A stretch of DNA of 64,000 nucleotides from Asterias amurensis (GCF_032118995.1 NC_092668.1:7047501-7111500), one strand, 5' to 3'; shown: positions 1 through 12,231, numbered from the stretch's first letter. Numbers and translations: made by a program. Notes: a model not told the origin generated them from the letters alone.

Positions 1-339
1 CGCAACGTTCCAATATTATACTCTGTTTTGTTTCGTGGCTCCTAATTTCTTTTTGCTAGGAGTTTTCAGGAAACAATAAAAAAACATTGATGATGTCAAA
101 ACGTAGGAACACCGCATTTTGTTATATTGACAGTGTTATTGTGGGAGTAGCTTAAAAAATGCTTTATGAAGAAGAAAAAAGGGATTAAAAAAACCGGAGC
201 TTCCGATCGAAAAAAGAACAGGTAAAAGATAATTTTGTATAAAAGGTTGAAAAAAAAAAAAATTCCCTCAAAGCATAATTTTGTCAAAAAAACATTTTTT
301 AATTCTGTGAATGAAGTGTTATTTTTGAGATTGTTGAGG

Positions 340-985
340 TATTATTTGGTTACGTTCCAAGCTACGCAGCTACTCAGCTACGCTTATGTTCCTTCAAGTT
401 ACGCTATAATATAAAAAAGTACGTTTTTCAAGCCCGAGTCAAGCTACGCTTACGTTCCATATGCAGCTACGTTTACGTTCCAAGATATCCAGCTACGCTT
501 ATACCTTCCAAAATATGACGTTCCAAGCTACGCTTACATTCCAAGTTTTGCTTACGTTCCTTCTCAAGTTACGCTATATATACAAAAGGTACGCTTTCAA
601 TCCTGAGTCAAGTTACGCTTACGTTCCATACGCAGCTACGTTTACGTTCCAAGATACCCAGCTACGCTTATATTCCAAGATATGCTTACGTTCCAAAAGA
701 TAAGATTACGTTCTAAGCTACACAGCTTCTCAGCTATACTTACGATCCATACACAGCTACGTTTACGTTCCAAGATACCCAACTATGCTTACGTTCCAAG
801 ATATGCTTACGTTCCAAAAGATATGGTTACGTTCCAAGCTACGCAGCTACTCCATATCCATACAAGCCATATACATCATTTAAGTTTGTTACGCTAAAAT
901 CAAAAATTACGCTTTCAATCCCGAGTCAAGCTAGGCTTACGTTTCAAGATTTGCAGCTACGCTTACATTTCAAAATACATTCTCA
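340..985 (+). repeat. Degenerate minisatellite (GCTACGYTTACGTTCCAAG-like units)
   Basis: Short units close to AGCTACGCTTACGTTCC recur more than twenty times with variable spacing and many substitutions. A longer period is laid over them: a segment of the type TCAAGTTACGCTATA followed by an AT-rich stretch and a TCCCGAGTCAAG-like block returns near 403, 563 and 884, so the higher-order period is about 160 bp or twice that. Reading frames through it are by-products of the repeat. No gene is seen here or in the AT-rich first 340 bases. Confidence 0.75.
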
Positions 986-1018
986 CAAGGACGCTTTTGA
1001 ATCCCTCACGATTCCTTT

Positions 1019-1044
1019 CCCCCCCCCACCCCCCCCCCCCCCCC
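1019..1044. repeat. Poly-C tract
   Basis: Near-pure run of about 25 C with one A. Similar C or G runs recur at 3545, 38251, 47095, 49005 and 52307. Confidence 0.9.
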
Positions 1045-2223
1045 GAGATTATAAAATGTTTCACTGTGAATAACAGGGCCCCTCAGTTTCATCTGTTAAT
1101 CAGAAAATACTGCTCACAAAATTTCTTTACTATTCAAAAATTTAGTCGGCCACCAGCCACAAGTTCACCAGGAAGTTGGTGCCAGGAATGCTTTATTTAC
1201 TTGTCACTGTCCCATAATATTCTGGGTTAGTTTTTTGTGTTCTTCGTGACGATCTTTGGATGTACGTCCATGGAGCAATAAACTAGTTTATTGCTCCATG
1301 GTACGTCGAAGCACGACTACCTCCATCGTCGAAGGATTTGCCTGATCCGTATATGCTGGTTGTTTATACTTTATGGATAGACTGGATCCTTATGCTGCGT
1401 CGTAGTAAAACGTTGCTATAAACAAAGCACCAGTCTACTTGCAATATTGTGCGACGATGTCACGAAGACTGGACAGTTGCAACGGCTGGAAACACGTTTA
1501 CGCTGGCCTTTTACCGCTTTTGGTTTTTTAATCATTTTTCGCTAATTACGTGACATTTTGATGATTTTTTTTTACAGCAACCATCTATAAAAACATTATT
1601 TATGATTCTACAGCCCTAAACTGCGTACACTGTGAGCCGGTGTGTCCCTTTAATGTTAAATGCAGTACAATATACTTCAAAGTGAAACGATGCAAACTGG
1701 TTTAAACATGCTTATGTAGGCTAGGCGTCCACCCCAAGTAAATTTGACCGCCATTCATTTTAAGGGTGGTTACCAAATACCAATTCCCCCTTAAAACTGG
1801 ACACTGAACTGAGGTGCGTTTTCGCAACTGTAATCGATAACTCTTGCAGTCATTGGTCAGTGATTATCTAATGGTCAGTTCAACCGAAACAGTTATTGGT
1901 TGTGAACATGACCGCCAAAACGCACTCCTGAGTTGAGACCAAAACACTTGCATGATTGTGTCTATCGTTACATTTTGATTTTGTCTATTGATGCATGGTA
2001 CATAGTGGTCTAATGAGAAAACACTGATGGGTGCGATCATCCGAGAATGAAAGGAGGAAAATATTAAATCAGTCGACACGGTGTACTGAGGACATTCACA
2101 CGGTGGCCTAGTTTTAGCAAAGAGGAATTTAGACTGGTCACTGTCTTTAACCGCATGACGGGCACTGGTGGTCTAACAGGCCAAATGATTTCATTGGATA
2201 AACGTGCTGTGACGTAAGCTTTC
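1045..2223. other. Unassigned sequence with one perfect palindrome
   Basis: No convincing coding region or known repeat is recognised. The one clear structure is a perfect 34 bp palindrome at 1268-1301 (half-site CCATGGAGCAATAAACT). The same half-site reappears singly near 53043, so it is probably the terminal repeat of a dispersed element, here present as two ends fused head to head. Confidence 0.5.
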
Positions 2224-2360
2224 CGTTCGTTTAGCTTCCCTGGGTCGACTCCGGTGTGTGGCGTGTTTTTTTTTCCAGGACGAATGTGGGTAATTATCTG
2301 CACACGTTCGTCCTGGAAAAAAAACCGCCACACACCGGGGTCGACCCAGGGAAACGAACG
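2224..2360. mobile_element. Foldback element, copy 1 (left end truncated)
   Basis: Nearly complete inverted repeat: CGTTCGTTTAGCTTCC, CTGGGTCGAC and a T-rich run are followed by TTCCAGGACGAA and then by the reverse complements in reverse order. The short loop contains GGGTAATTATCTGCACAC. Compared with copy 2 the left terminus lacks the GGGTG end. It carries no coding capacity. Confidence 0.8.
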
Positions 2361-2383
2361 CACCCATTATCGAATGTGTTATT

Positions 2384-2537
2384 GGGTGCGTTCGTTTAGC
2401 TTCCCTGGGTCGACCCCGGTGTGTGACGGTTTTTGTTCCCAGGACGAACGTGTGCAGATAATTACCCACGTTCGTCTTGGAGAAAAAAAAACCGCCACAC
2501 ACCGGGGTCGACCCAGGGAAGCTAAACGAACGCACCC
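2384..2537. mobile_element. Foldback element, copy 2
   Basis: Second copy of the palindrome, 23 bp after the first, with complete termini GGGTGCGTTCGTTTAGC and their complement. A hairpin of about 70 bp per arm is possible. The tandem pair could form two adjacent cruciforms. Confidence 0.8.
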
Positions 2538-3684
2538 ATGGTGTCAGCTTGCACTTTGCATCGTCTGCATGCAGAGTGTGCCCAACCTTGCGTATACATT
2601 AGTGTTGTTTTATAAACAAGCGCTCATGATTTATTGGGGACCAAGGGCAAAACAAAAAGGATTCTAATAGTAATCATAATAATAATAGTATGTATTTGTA
2701 ATGCGCCAAATCAATCTTTACAGATACTGACTTGGTGCATTATATTTTCGAAAGGATTCTGGTGGTCTATTGGGACTATGTTGATATGTACAAAGAAAAG
2801 ACAAAATAATGCTCCACGAAGGATGCAGTTTTTAGTATGTTAGTACATAAAGGGTGAATTGACTGCGCATCTCCGTGTGAAATGAGTGCCAGATCAAAGA
2901 AACATCTGGAAAAGTGCTCCGGTCAGAAGGTATGGCTTTATTCACGAGCCTAGAAGTGTGACGTCAGATGTTCAGGCTACAGCGAAATGTTCCATTTGGT
3001 ATATCGATTCTGTAACTCAAAGTAAACCACTCATCCTAAACATAGATGTTAACTTCAAAAAAATTGTCATGGTATTTTCAAAAGAACATGATTAATCATC
3101 AACGTTTCATTTGCGAAGTGGCAGCTGGTACAACATTATCATGACAGCAGCATTTGCAAACAGTCATCAACAATAAGAATCTGAGTGTATGATTCGTGCA
3201 TGAATCGTTTCTCAGATTCGAATAAACTTCGATGAACAAGAGTCCATTTTCTTTTAAAGATTTGTTTTGCAAGTTGGGATAGACCAAGTGAGAATATAAT
3301 CGTCTTTGACAATTTACCAAATGTGTCGAGTACCTTGAAAGATAGTAGCTTCCAGGCTTATTACTTTAAGAAGCGATACTCATCGTTGATCAATCTTGTA
3401 GTTTCCAAATGGAATCTATTTGGGGATTGTGTATCAATAAGTATAGAACCAGCGATGTTTACCATAACGTGATTCAATTAGACATGACGTCCGCACTCAG
3501 CTAAAAATAACCTCACAGCAGCTTTGTGAATACTAGACGTATTACCCCCCCCCCCCCCCCCCCCGTCCACTAGGGATGCCACCACTACATAGAAATACAG
3601 CTCTATGGTATCCACTATACAATGTCTATGCAAATCCTGCAGCATATTGCCTATACGTCACTAAATATACTCTATGTAAAAAAA
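2538..3684. other. Unassigned sequence with poly-C tract
   Basis: No coding region is supported. A run of about 20 C lies at 3545-3564. Confidence 0.5.
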
Positions 3685-3872
3685 GTGACCGTTTCACTCT
3701 CTTGTCCCGAGTGGTGTAAGTTTCACTCTTTTGGGAGTGAAAGTCAATCTGTCTCAATCTTTTTGAGATACATTGGAACGATTTTCACTCTAAATCGAGT
3801 TGAATGTACCCGTAAGTATGGCTCTTTGCAAGAGTGGTACAAAACGAGTGTTTTCACTCTTTTACATTTTAG
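3685..3872. mobile_element. MITE with TTCACTCT/AGAGTGAA motifs, truncated
   Basis: Rich in TTCACTCT and its complement. It aligns along most of its length with 41488-41737, for example at GAGTGGTGT.AGTTTCACTC and CTCTTTGCAAGAGTGGTA. The right terminal repeat is cut where the satellite begins at about 3873, so the satellite border lies inside this element. Confidence 0.65.
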
Positions 3873-6800
3873 ACGGTGCAAATCGACCAAGTTGAGCATC
3901 CTGAACAACTTTCCTGTTTGGAGTCATGCAAAATTCGCAAAACCTTGGGAATTACAACTTTTAGGTGCAAAAGTGACGTCATAGTTTGACCAAAAATCGT
4001 CGATTACCGCCAAAATGTAACAGTGACGGAGTTCAAATTTGCACCGGCACACTCGGGTGGGGTATCCGCAAGAAGTAATCACGCTATTTCGGCTGTTAGG
4101 GGTGGCTCGAAAATTAAAATGTTTATTCCCCGAGGGAAAAGGGAAGAGCGGCCATCTTGTTTTTCTAATAGTCAACTCTGGCAATCGCGTTTTGACGGTA
4201 CAAATCGACCAAGTTGGGCATCCTGAACAACTTTCCTGTTTGGAGTCATGCAAAATTCGCAAAATCTTGGGAGTTACAACTTTTTGGTGCAAAAGTGACG
4301 TCATAATTTGACCAAAAATCGTCGATTACCGCCAAAATGTAACAGTGACGGAGTTCAAATTTGCACAGGAACACTCGGGTGGGGTATCCGCAAGAAGTAA
4401 TCACGCTATTTCGGCTTTTAGGGGTGGCTCGAAAACTAAAATGTTTATTCCCCGAGGGAAAAGGGAAGAGCGGCCATCTTGTTTTTCTAATAGTCAACTC
4501 TGGAATTCGCGTTTTGACGGTGCAAATCGACCAAGTTGAGCATCCTGAACAACTTTCCTGTTTGGAGTCATCCAAAATTCGCAAAACCTTGGGAATTACA
4601 ACTTTTTGGTGCAAAAGTGAAGTCATAATTTGACCAAAAATCGTCGATTACCGCCAAAATGTAACAGTGACGGAGTTCAAATTTGCAACGGCACACTCGG
4701 GTGGGGTATCCGCAAGAAGTAATCACGCTATTTCGGCTTTAAGGGGTGGCTCGAAAATTAAAAAGTTTATTCCCCAAGGGGAAAGGGAAAAGCGGCGATC
4801 TTGTTTTTCTAATAGTCAACTCTAGAAATCGCGTTTTGACGGTGTAAATCGACCAAATTGAGCATCCTGAACAACTTTCCTGTTTGGAGTCATGCAAAAT
4901 TCGCAAAACCTTGGGAATTACAACTTTTTGGTGCAAAAGTGACGTCATAGTTTGACCAAAAATCGTCGACTACCGCCAAAATGAAACAGTGACGAAGTTC
5001 AAATTTGCACCGGCACACTCGGGTGGGGTATCCGCAAGAAGTAATCACGCTATTTCGGCTTTTCGAGGTGGCTCGAAAATTAAAATGTTTATTCCCCGAG
5101 GGAAAAGGGAAGAGCGGCCATCTTGTTTTTCTAATAGTCAATTCTGGAAATCGCGTTTTGACGGTACAAATCGACCAAGTTGAGCACCCTGAACAACTTT
5201 CTTGTGTGGAGTCATGCAAAATTCGCCAAACCTTGGGAATTACAACTTTTTGGTGCAAAAGTGACGTCATAATTTTACCAAAAATAATCGATTACCGCCA
5301 AAATATAACAGTGACGGAGTTCAAATTTGCACCGGCACACTCGGGTGGGGTATCAGCAAGAAGTAATCACGCTAGTTTGGCTTTTGGAGGTGGCTCGAAA
5401 ATTAAAAAGTTTATTCCCCGAGGGAAAAGGGAAGAGCGGCCATCTTGTTTTTCTAATAGTCAACTCTGGCAATCGCGTTTTGACGGTGCGAATCGACCAA
5501 GTTGAGCATCCTGAACAACTTTCCTGTTTGGAGTCATGCAAAATTCGCAAAACCTTGGGAATTACAACTTTTTGGTGCAAAAGTGACGTCATAATTTTAC
5601 CAAAATCGTCGATTACCGCCAAAATATAACAGTGACGGAGTTCAAATTTGCACCGGCACACTCGGTGGGGTATCCGCAAGAAGTATTCACGCTATTTCGG
5701 CTTTTAGGGGTGGCTCGAAAATTAAAAAGTTTATTCCCCAAGGGAAAAGGGAAGAGCGGCGATCTTGTTTTTCTAATAGTCAACTCTAGAAATCGCGTTT
5801 TGACGGTGTAAATCGACCAAGTTGAGCATCCTGAGCAACTTTCCTGTGAGGAGTCATGCAAAATTCGCAAAACGATGAAAATTACAACTTTTAGGTGCAA
5901 AAGTGACGTCATAGTTTGACCAAAAATCGTCGATTACCGCCAAAATATAACAGTGACGGAGCTCAAATTTGCACCGGCACACTCGGGTGGGGTATCCGCA
6001 AGAAGTAATCACGCTATTTCGGCTTTTCGAGGTGGCTCGAAAATTAAAATGTTTATTCCCCGAGGGAAAAGGGAAGAGCAGCCATCTTGTTTTTCTAATA
6101 GTCAACTCTGGCAATCGCGTTTTGACGGTGCAAATCGACCAAGTTGAGCATCCTGAACAACTTTCCTGTGTGGAGTCATGCAAAATTCGCAAAACGATGA
6201 AAATTACAACTTTTAGGTGCAAAAGTGACGTCATAGTTTGACCAAAAATCGTCGATTACCGCCAACATATAACAGTGACGGAGCTCAAATTTGCACCGGC
6301 ACAGTCGGGTGGGGTATCCGCAAGAAGTAATCATGCTATTTCGGCTTTTCGAGGTGGCTCGAAAATTAAAATGTTTATTCCCCGAGGGGAAAGGGAAGAG
6401 CGGCCATCTTGTTTTTCTAATTGTCAACTCTGGAAATCGCGTTTTGACGGTACAAATCGACCAAGTTGAGCACCCTGAACAGCTTTCTTGTGTGGAGTCA
6501 TGCAAAATTCGCAAAACCTTGGGAATTACAACTTTTTGGTGCAAAAGTGACGTCATAATTTTACCAAAAATAATCGATTACCGCCAAAATATAACAGTGA
6601 CGGAGTTCAAATTTGCACCGGCACACTCGGGTGGGGTATCCGCAAGAAGTAATCACGCTAGTTCGGCTTTTGGAGGTGGCTCGAAAATTAAAAAGTTTAT
6701 TCCCCGAGGGAAAAGGGAAGAGCGGCCATCTTGTTTTTCTAATAGTCAACTCTGGAAATCGCGTTTTGACGGTGCGAATCGACCAAGTTGAGCATCCTGA

Positions 6801-9544
6801 ACAACTTTCCTGTTTGGAGTCATCCAAAATTCGCAAAACCTTGGGAATCACAACTTTTTGTTGCAAAAGTGACGTCATAATTTGACCAAAAATCATCGAT
6901 TACCGCCAAAATATAACAGTGACTGAGTTCAAATTTGCACCGGCACACTCGGGTGGGGTATCCGCAAGAAGTAATCACGCTAATTCGGCTTTTCGGGATG
7001 GCTCGAAAATTAAAAAGTTTATTCCCCAAGGGAAAAGGGAAGAGCGGCGATCTTGTTTTTCTAATAGTCAACTCTAGAAATCGCGTTTTGACGGTGTAAA
7101 TCGACCAAGTTGAGCATCCTGAACAACTTTCCTGTTTGGAGTCATGCAAAATTCGCAAAACCTTGGGAATTACAACTTTTTGGTGCAAAAGTGACGTCAT
7201 AATTTTACCAAAATCGTCGATTACCGCCAAAATGTAACAGTGACGGAGTTCAAATTTGCACCGGCACACTCGGTGGGGTATCCGCAAGAAGTATTCACGC
7301 TATTTCGGCTTTTAGGGGTGGCTCGAAAATTAAAAAGTTTATTCCCCAAGGGAAAAGGGAAGAGCGGCGATCTTGTTTTTCTAATAGTCAACTCTAGAAA
7401 TCGCGTTTTGACGGTGCAAATCGACCAAGTTGAGCATCCTGAACAACTTTCCTGTTTGGAGTCATCCAAAATTCGCAAAACCTTGGGAATTACAACTTTT
7501 TGGTGCAAAAGTGACGTCATAATTTGACCAAAAATCGTCGATTACCGCCAAAGTAAAACATTGGCGTGGTTCAAATTTGCACCGGCACACTCGGGTGGGG
7601 TATCCGCAAGAAGTAATCACGCTAATTCGGCTTTTCGGGGTGCCACGAAAATTAAAAAGGTTACTCCCCGGGCAGCAGGGAAAGGGAAGAGCGGCCATCT
7701 TGTTTTTCTAATAGTCAACTCTGGAAATCGCGTTTTGACGGTGCAAATCGACCAAGTTGAGCATTCTGAACAACTTTCCTGTGTGGAGTCATGCAAAATT
7801 CGCAAAACCTTGGGAATAACAACTTTTTTGTGCAAAAGTGACGTCATAATTTGACCAAAAATCGTCCGATTACCGCTAAAGTAAAACATTGACGGGGTTC
7901 AAATTTGCAGCGGCACACTCGGGTGGGGTATCCGCAAGAAGTAATCACGCTAATTCGGCTTTTCGGGGAGCTCGAAAATTACAAAGTTTATTCCCCGGGC
8001 AGGGAAAAGGGAAGAGCGGCCATCATGTTTTTCTAATAGTCAACTCTTGAAATCGCGTTTTGACGGTGCAAATCGACCAAGTTGAGCATCCTGAACAACT
8101 TTCCTGTGTGGAGTCATGCAAAATTCGCAAAACCTTGGGAATTACAACTTTTTGGTGCAAAAGTGACGTCATAATTTGACCATAAATCGTCGATTACCGC
8201 TAAAGTAAAACATTGACGGGGTTTAAATTTGCACCGGCACACTCGGGTGGGGTATCCGCAAGAAGTAATCATGCTAATTCGGCTTTTCGGGGTGGCTCGA
8301 AAATTAAAAAGGTTATTCCCCGGGCAGGGAAAATGGAAGAGCGGCCATCTTGTTTTTCTAATAGTCAACTCTGGAAATCGCGATTTGACGGTGCAAATCG
8401 ACCAAGTTGAGCATCCTGAACAACTTTCCTGTGTGGAGTCATGCAAAAATCGCAAAACCTTGGGAATTACAACTTTTTGGTGCAAAAGTGACGTCATAAT
8501 TTGACCAAAAATCGTTGATTTCCCTAAAAGTAAAACATTGACTTGGTTCAAATTTGCACCGGCACACTCGGGTGGGGTATCCGCAAGAAGTAATCATGCT
8601 AATTCGGCTTTTCGAGGTGCAACGAAAATTAAAAAGTTTATTCCCCGGGCAGGGAAAAGTGAAGAGCGGCCATCTTGTTTTTCTAATAGTCAACTCTGGA
8701 AATCGCGTTTTGACGGTGCAAATCGACCAAGTTGAGCATCCTGAACAACTTTCCTGTGTGGAGTCATGCAATTATTCGCAAAACCTTGGGAATTACAACT
8801 TTTTGGTGCAAAAGTGACGTCATATATTGACCAAAAATCGTCGATTACCGCCTATGTAAAACATTGGTGGGGTTCAAATTTGCACCGGCACACTCGGGTG
8901 GGGTATCCGCAAGAAGTAATCACGCTAATTCGGCTTTTCGGGGTGGCTCGAAAATAAAAAAATGTCTATCCCCGGGCAGGGAAAAGGGAAGAGCCGCCAT
9001 CTTGTTTTCTAATAGTCAACTCTGGAAATCGCGTTTTGACGGTGCAAATCGACCAAGTTGAGCATCCTGAACAACTTACCTTTGTGGAGTCATGCAAATT
9101 TCGCAAAACCTTGGGAATAACAACTTTTTTGTGCAAAAGTGACGTCATATATTGACCAAAAGTCGTCGATTACCGCCAAAGTAAAATATTGACGGGGTTC
9201 AAATTTGCACCGGCACACTCGGGTGGGGTATCCGCAAGAAGTAATCACGCTAATTCGGTTTTTCGGGGTGCCACGAAAATTAAAAAGTTTATTCCCCGGC
9301 CAGGTAAAAGGGAAGAGCGGCCATCTTGTTTTTCTAATAGTCAACTCTGGAAATCGCGTTTTGACGGTGCAAATCGACCAAGTTGAGCATCCTGAACAAC
9401 TTTCCTGTGTGGAGACATGCAAAATTCGCAAAACCTTGGGAATTACAACTTTTTTTGTGCAAAAGTGACGTCATAATTTGACCAAAAATCGTCGATTAGT
9501 AAAACATTGGCGTGGTTCAAATTTGCACCGGCACACTCGGGTGG
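3873..9544. repeat. Tandem satellite array, about 18 units of 322-326 bp
   Basis: The landmark ACTCGGGTGGGGTATCCGC recurs about 18 times at 321-326 bp spacing. Units in the left two thirds are about 322 bp and have ATTCCCCGAGGG or ATTCCCCAAGGG. Units right of about 7540 are about 325 bp, carry ATTCCCCGGGCAGGG and have GTAAAACATTG in place of ATGTAACAGTG. All but one unit keep TGACGTCA, the consensus CREB/ATF site (exception near 4619). The pattern at 5005-5505 returns at 6291-6791 (four units), and a shared one-base loss links 5663 and 7268 (five units). This indicates higher-order repeats made by unequal exchange. Open frames on both strands change phase from unit to unit and are not genes. 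Confidence 0.95.
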
Positions 9545-9582
9545 GAGGAATTTCGGCCAAATTTTCGGCCCAAATCTGATAT

Positions 9583-10299
9583 AAATGCATGACAAGATTT
9601 TTCCAATAGCCAAATTCTCTTAATTTTATTCACCGGTTTCACTGTGACTCTTATCAGATAAACACTCACCCTGGAACCCACTTCCAGTCATCCCGAACCA
9701 CCAGCCAAGTGCTGCGGTTGTTAAATAACTAAACGCTGACGACTAGAGAGAAAGTCCCACCGTTACCTTTTCGATTTCTCAAGATTTATTTTGTCAATTT
9801 GTACAATTTAAAACAGCTCCCACGATAAAAAATCTTTTCCAAACTTCACATTATAAACACCCACCTGTAATTCCGTCTATAGAGTTGCGTGTTTATTGGT
9901 TTGGTATTGAAATTTTGTTTCAATATAATATTATTTTATATAAAAAAAATAAAAAACTACAGCCAGATCGCACCGTAGCTACATGAGGTGCGAATTGGCT
10001 GGGAGCCTCGAGGCCTGGGTTCAATACCCGGTAATATTTCTTTTTTGTCTATTTTGCTTATAGTTATACGCCAGTGACTTTTAAGTAGTAATAAAAACCA
10101 GCTTCAAACACCAACGGGTACTGGCAACGGTGCACTGGATAGTTCAATTGCGGGCTTTCCAGAGCTGGGACATCCGGTTCGAATCATATTCCCGTACCAA
10201 AGGGCATGACTTTTACTGCTGGCACCAGTAAGTGATTGGGTCCGTCATGTCTCTCCCCAAACTAGGAAAGGGTGATTATTCCGGGTGGGAAAGTAAAGG
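9583..10299 (+). repeat. Dispersed 720 bp block with two tRNA-like B boxes, copy 1
   Basis: Direct repeat of 16597-17320 with scattered differences. It holds two Pol III-like B boxes, GGGTTCAATACC near 10017 and CCGGTTCGAATC near 10172. The second lies in a stretch whose ends (GGGTAC and GTACC) could pair like an acceptor stem. Possibly a composite SINE; no protein is seen. Confidence 0.6.
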
Positions 10300-10460
10300 C
10301 GGACACAACTGCATATACAAATGTGTCCGGGTGGACACAATTGCATTATGCAGCAGCGTCCGGGCGGACACGATTGCATATGCAAAACCGTCCGGCGGAC
10401 ATAATTGAACATACAATAATGTGCTCCAGATAGTATTGCATAGAGGTCAAAACATACGAC
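10300..10460. repeat. Hairpin array with TTGCATATGCAA cores, locus 1
   Basis: Several imperfect units of about 30-40 bp alternate a GC-rich element (TGTCCGG or CGGACA) with an AT-rich element (ATTGCATATGCAA, itself a 12 bp palindrome at its core). An inverted relative lies at 15780-15940 and a third at 16195-16300. Confidence 0.6.
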
Positions 10461-10641
10461 ACCGGCACATAATATTCTGGAGGTTGCGAGTTCAAATCCT
10501 GTTGCTCTGGTAATTTTGTCTTTGTACAACCCAGATTGAATAATTTCACATTAAATGAATGCATCTTACACTAATATTTACATTTCACGGTTTGCATTTC
10601 ATTGCTGCGGTAAAGGTCCTTCGTCTTCTCACTCTTTTTAA

Positions 10642-11023
10642 AGGGACACGTTGCCTGGGATCGGTCGAGTTGGTCCTTGAAAAGCGTTTATAACAGTTTG
10701 TTATAAAATGCATCTGGTTAGAAAGATGTTTTAAAAGTAGAATACAATGTTCCACACACATTTGCCTCGAAATTGTGTGGTTTTCCTTTTACTTTGCGAA
10801 CTAACACGGTCGGCCATTTATGGGAGTCAAAAATTTGACTCCCATAAATGGCCGACCGTGTTTGTCAACGAGGTAAAAAGAAAATCACGCAATTTCGAGT
10901 GATACTTGTGTGGATCATTATATTCTACTTTTAAAATATCTTTCCAATCGCATGCATTTTATAACAAACGGTTACAAACGCTTTTCAAAGACCAACTCGA
11001 CCGATCTAAGGCAACGTGTTCCT
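10642..11023. mobile_element. TTAA palindromic element, family B, copy 1
   Basis: Long imperfect palindrome with ends AAAGGGACACGTTGCC and GGCAACGTGTTCCTTT and a centre of CCATTTATGGGAGTCAAA repeats, flanked by TTAA at 10638 and 11024. The paralogous block at 20437 has a single TTAA at the same place, so this is a direct empty-site comparison. The TTAA target suggests mobilisation by a piggyBac- or Kolobok-type transposase; none is seen here. Confidence 0.9.
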
Positions 11024-11027
11024 TTAA

Positions 11028-11675
11028 GAACTCCCCGCACGGTTTTGAGTTCATGCCACTTTCGGACGACAGACGATCAAACACAGATCTTTCCCGCGCT
11101 TTTGCGACCTGTTGGTTGTCATGGTACCAAGCATTAGCCGGAATACGTGGTATGCCTTTCCTGCTGGAATCCAAATCGTTGCTATTATCTTTTCCAGAGC
11201 GCATTGATGCTTTCTTGAGTCTGTTTATCTCACGGGTCATCCATTTGTCTAAGAACAGGTCTTTCTTGACTATGCCGCTGCTCCCGTCTGGGAAGAGAGC
11301 AGGCAGTGAGATGCGTCTGGCGATTGCGTCTGCAGGCGTAGCCGGAGGGAAGCTAAATTTCCTTTTGCGCTCGCCCGTCGGCTTCAATGCCTCATCAGTT
11401 ATAGTATCTCCGTTGGCGTCTTCATTTGTCCCAACTTCTGAGAAGGAGAGCCTGCCGAGGTCACGCACGAGGTTCTTCTTGTATCTTGAGAGAGAGCAGA
11501 TCTCGATGTGAGATCTTCGAATGCACTTTTCCTGCTCCTTGTCGAGACGTCTTAGCTCCTGATCAAGACGCTCCCTCTGGATGGAGTTCCTCCGGTGCAG
11601 CTTCAGTGATGTTTCGTGTTCCCCATGACTTGACACGAGACCACGGTCCTTGGTGAGCGGGTCAGAGCTGTTCAT
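11028..11675 (-). pseudogene. Truncated duplicate of the 241-aa unknown gene (copy 1)
   Basis: Reads on the minus strand from ATG at 11675 (context AAAGATGAAC) for 216 codons, nearly identical to copy 2 at 20362-21087. A TTAA element at 10642-11023 then replaces the natural C-terminus. The frame runs on into the element and stops at about 10959, adding a tail ([11 protein letters not shown]...) encoded by the transposon. About a hundred further bases of the original 3' part are also missing beyond the element. By eye about a dozen base differences separate the copies in the shared coding part and most change an amino acid, as expected if this copy is unconstrained. Function unknown, as for copy 2. 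Confidence 0.7.
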
Positions 11676-12231
11676 CTTTGCCAATCAAAGTCCATATAAA
11701 AATATATCAACTGTCCACCGTCAGGCAGCCACAAAAATACAGTTCCTTGGCACCCTGCTTCACGCCGTTCTTCGAAATTTCCCGTTTCCAATTGGCAGTT
11801 GAATGTTACTTTCTCTTAATGAAGGTTCACTTTATTTCACATGGAATAATTATTTCCAAGAGTTATGACTTTTTGTGTATGTTCATGTTATTGTTTCATA
11901 CATTTTTGCCCTCACCACTTTGTTGAGTATCCAGAAATTCTGCGATGCAAGTAAACAACATCAAAGATCATGACGAATGCTCATATTAGGGATACACACG
12001 TTTGGAGTCCAGTATATAAAGGAGATACGACTCAATGCCCCTCTGCTACCAAATAAATTAGGGAAAGCACCGTTGAACTCCCATCTGATTCATGGCCAAA
12101 ACTTCATGGCCAACTCATCATAATTATACGGCTGCTATCTGAGTTTGAATAGAAACAAATTCCAGGTTGAACTCGTTGTTTATTTCAGGATCTGATGTTC
12201 GTTTCATTATTGTATTGGACATCGACTGAGA

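Larger units (their letters stand above)
10441..12229 (-). repeat. Segmental duplication, copy 1 (with inserted TTAA element)
   Basis: Matches 20143-21668 at about 95-98 % by eye outside indels. Shared landmarks run from GTATTGCATA near the left end to TATTGGACATCGACTG at the right. Copy 1 has a TTAA element inserted at 10642-11023 and lacks about 100 bp present in copy 2 just left of the coding frame. Its right edge abuts the DIRS-type element. Confidence 0.85.

Noticed and set aside
2254-2667. A 137-aa protein
   Set aside because: The frame runs through two palindromic elements and has mirrored shadow frames on the other strand.
4023-9468. Dozens of 60-166 residue open frames on both strands across the satellite
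   Set aside because: The unit length (mostly 322) is not a multiple of three, the frames shift from unit to unit, and both strands are open at once. They reflect few stop codons in the repeat, not proteins.
350-9544. A CRISPR array
   Set aside because: The units are too long or too degenerate, there are no unique spacers, and the DNA is eukaryotic.
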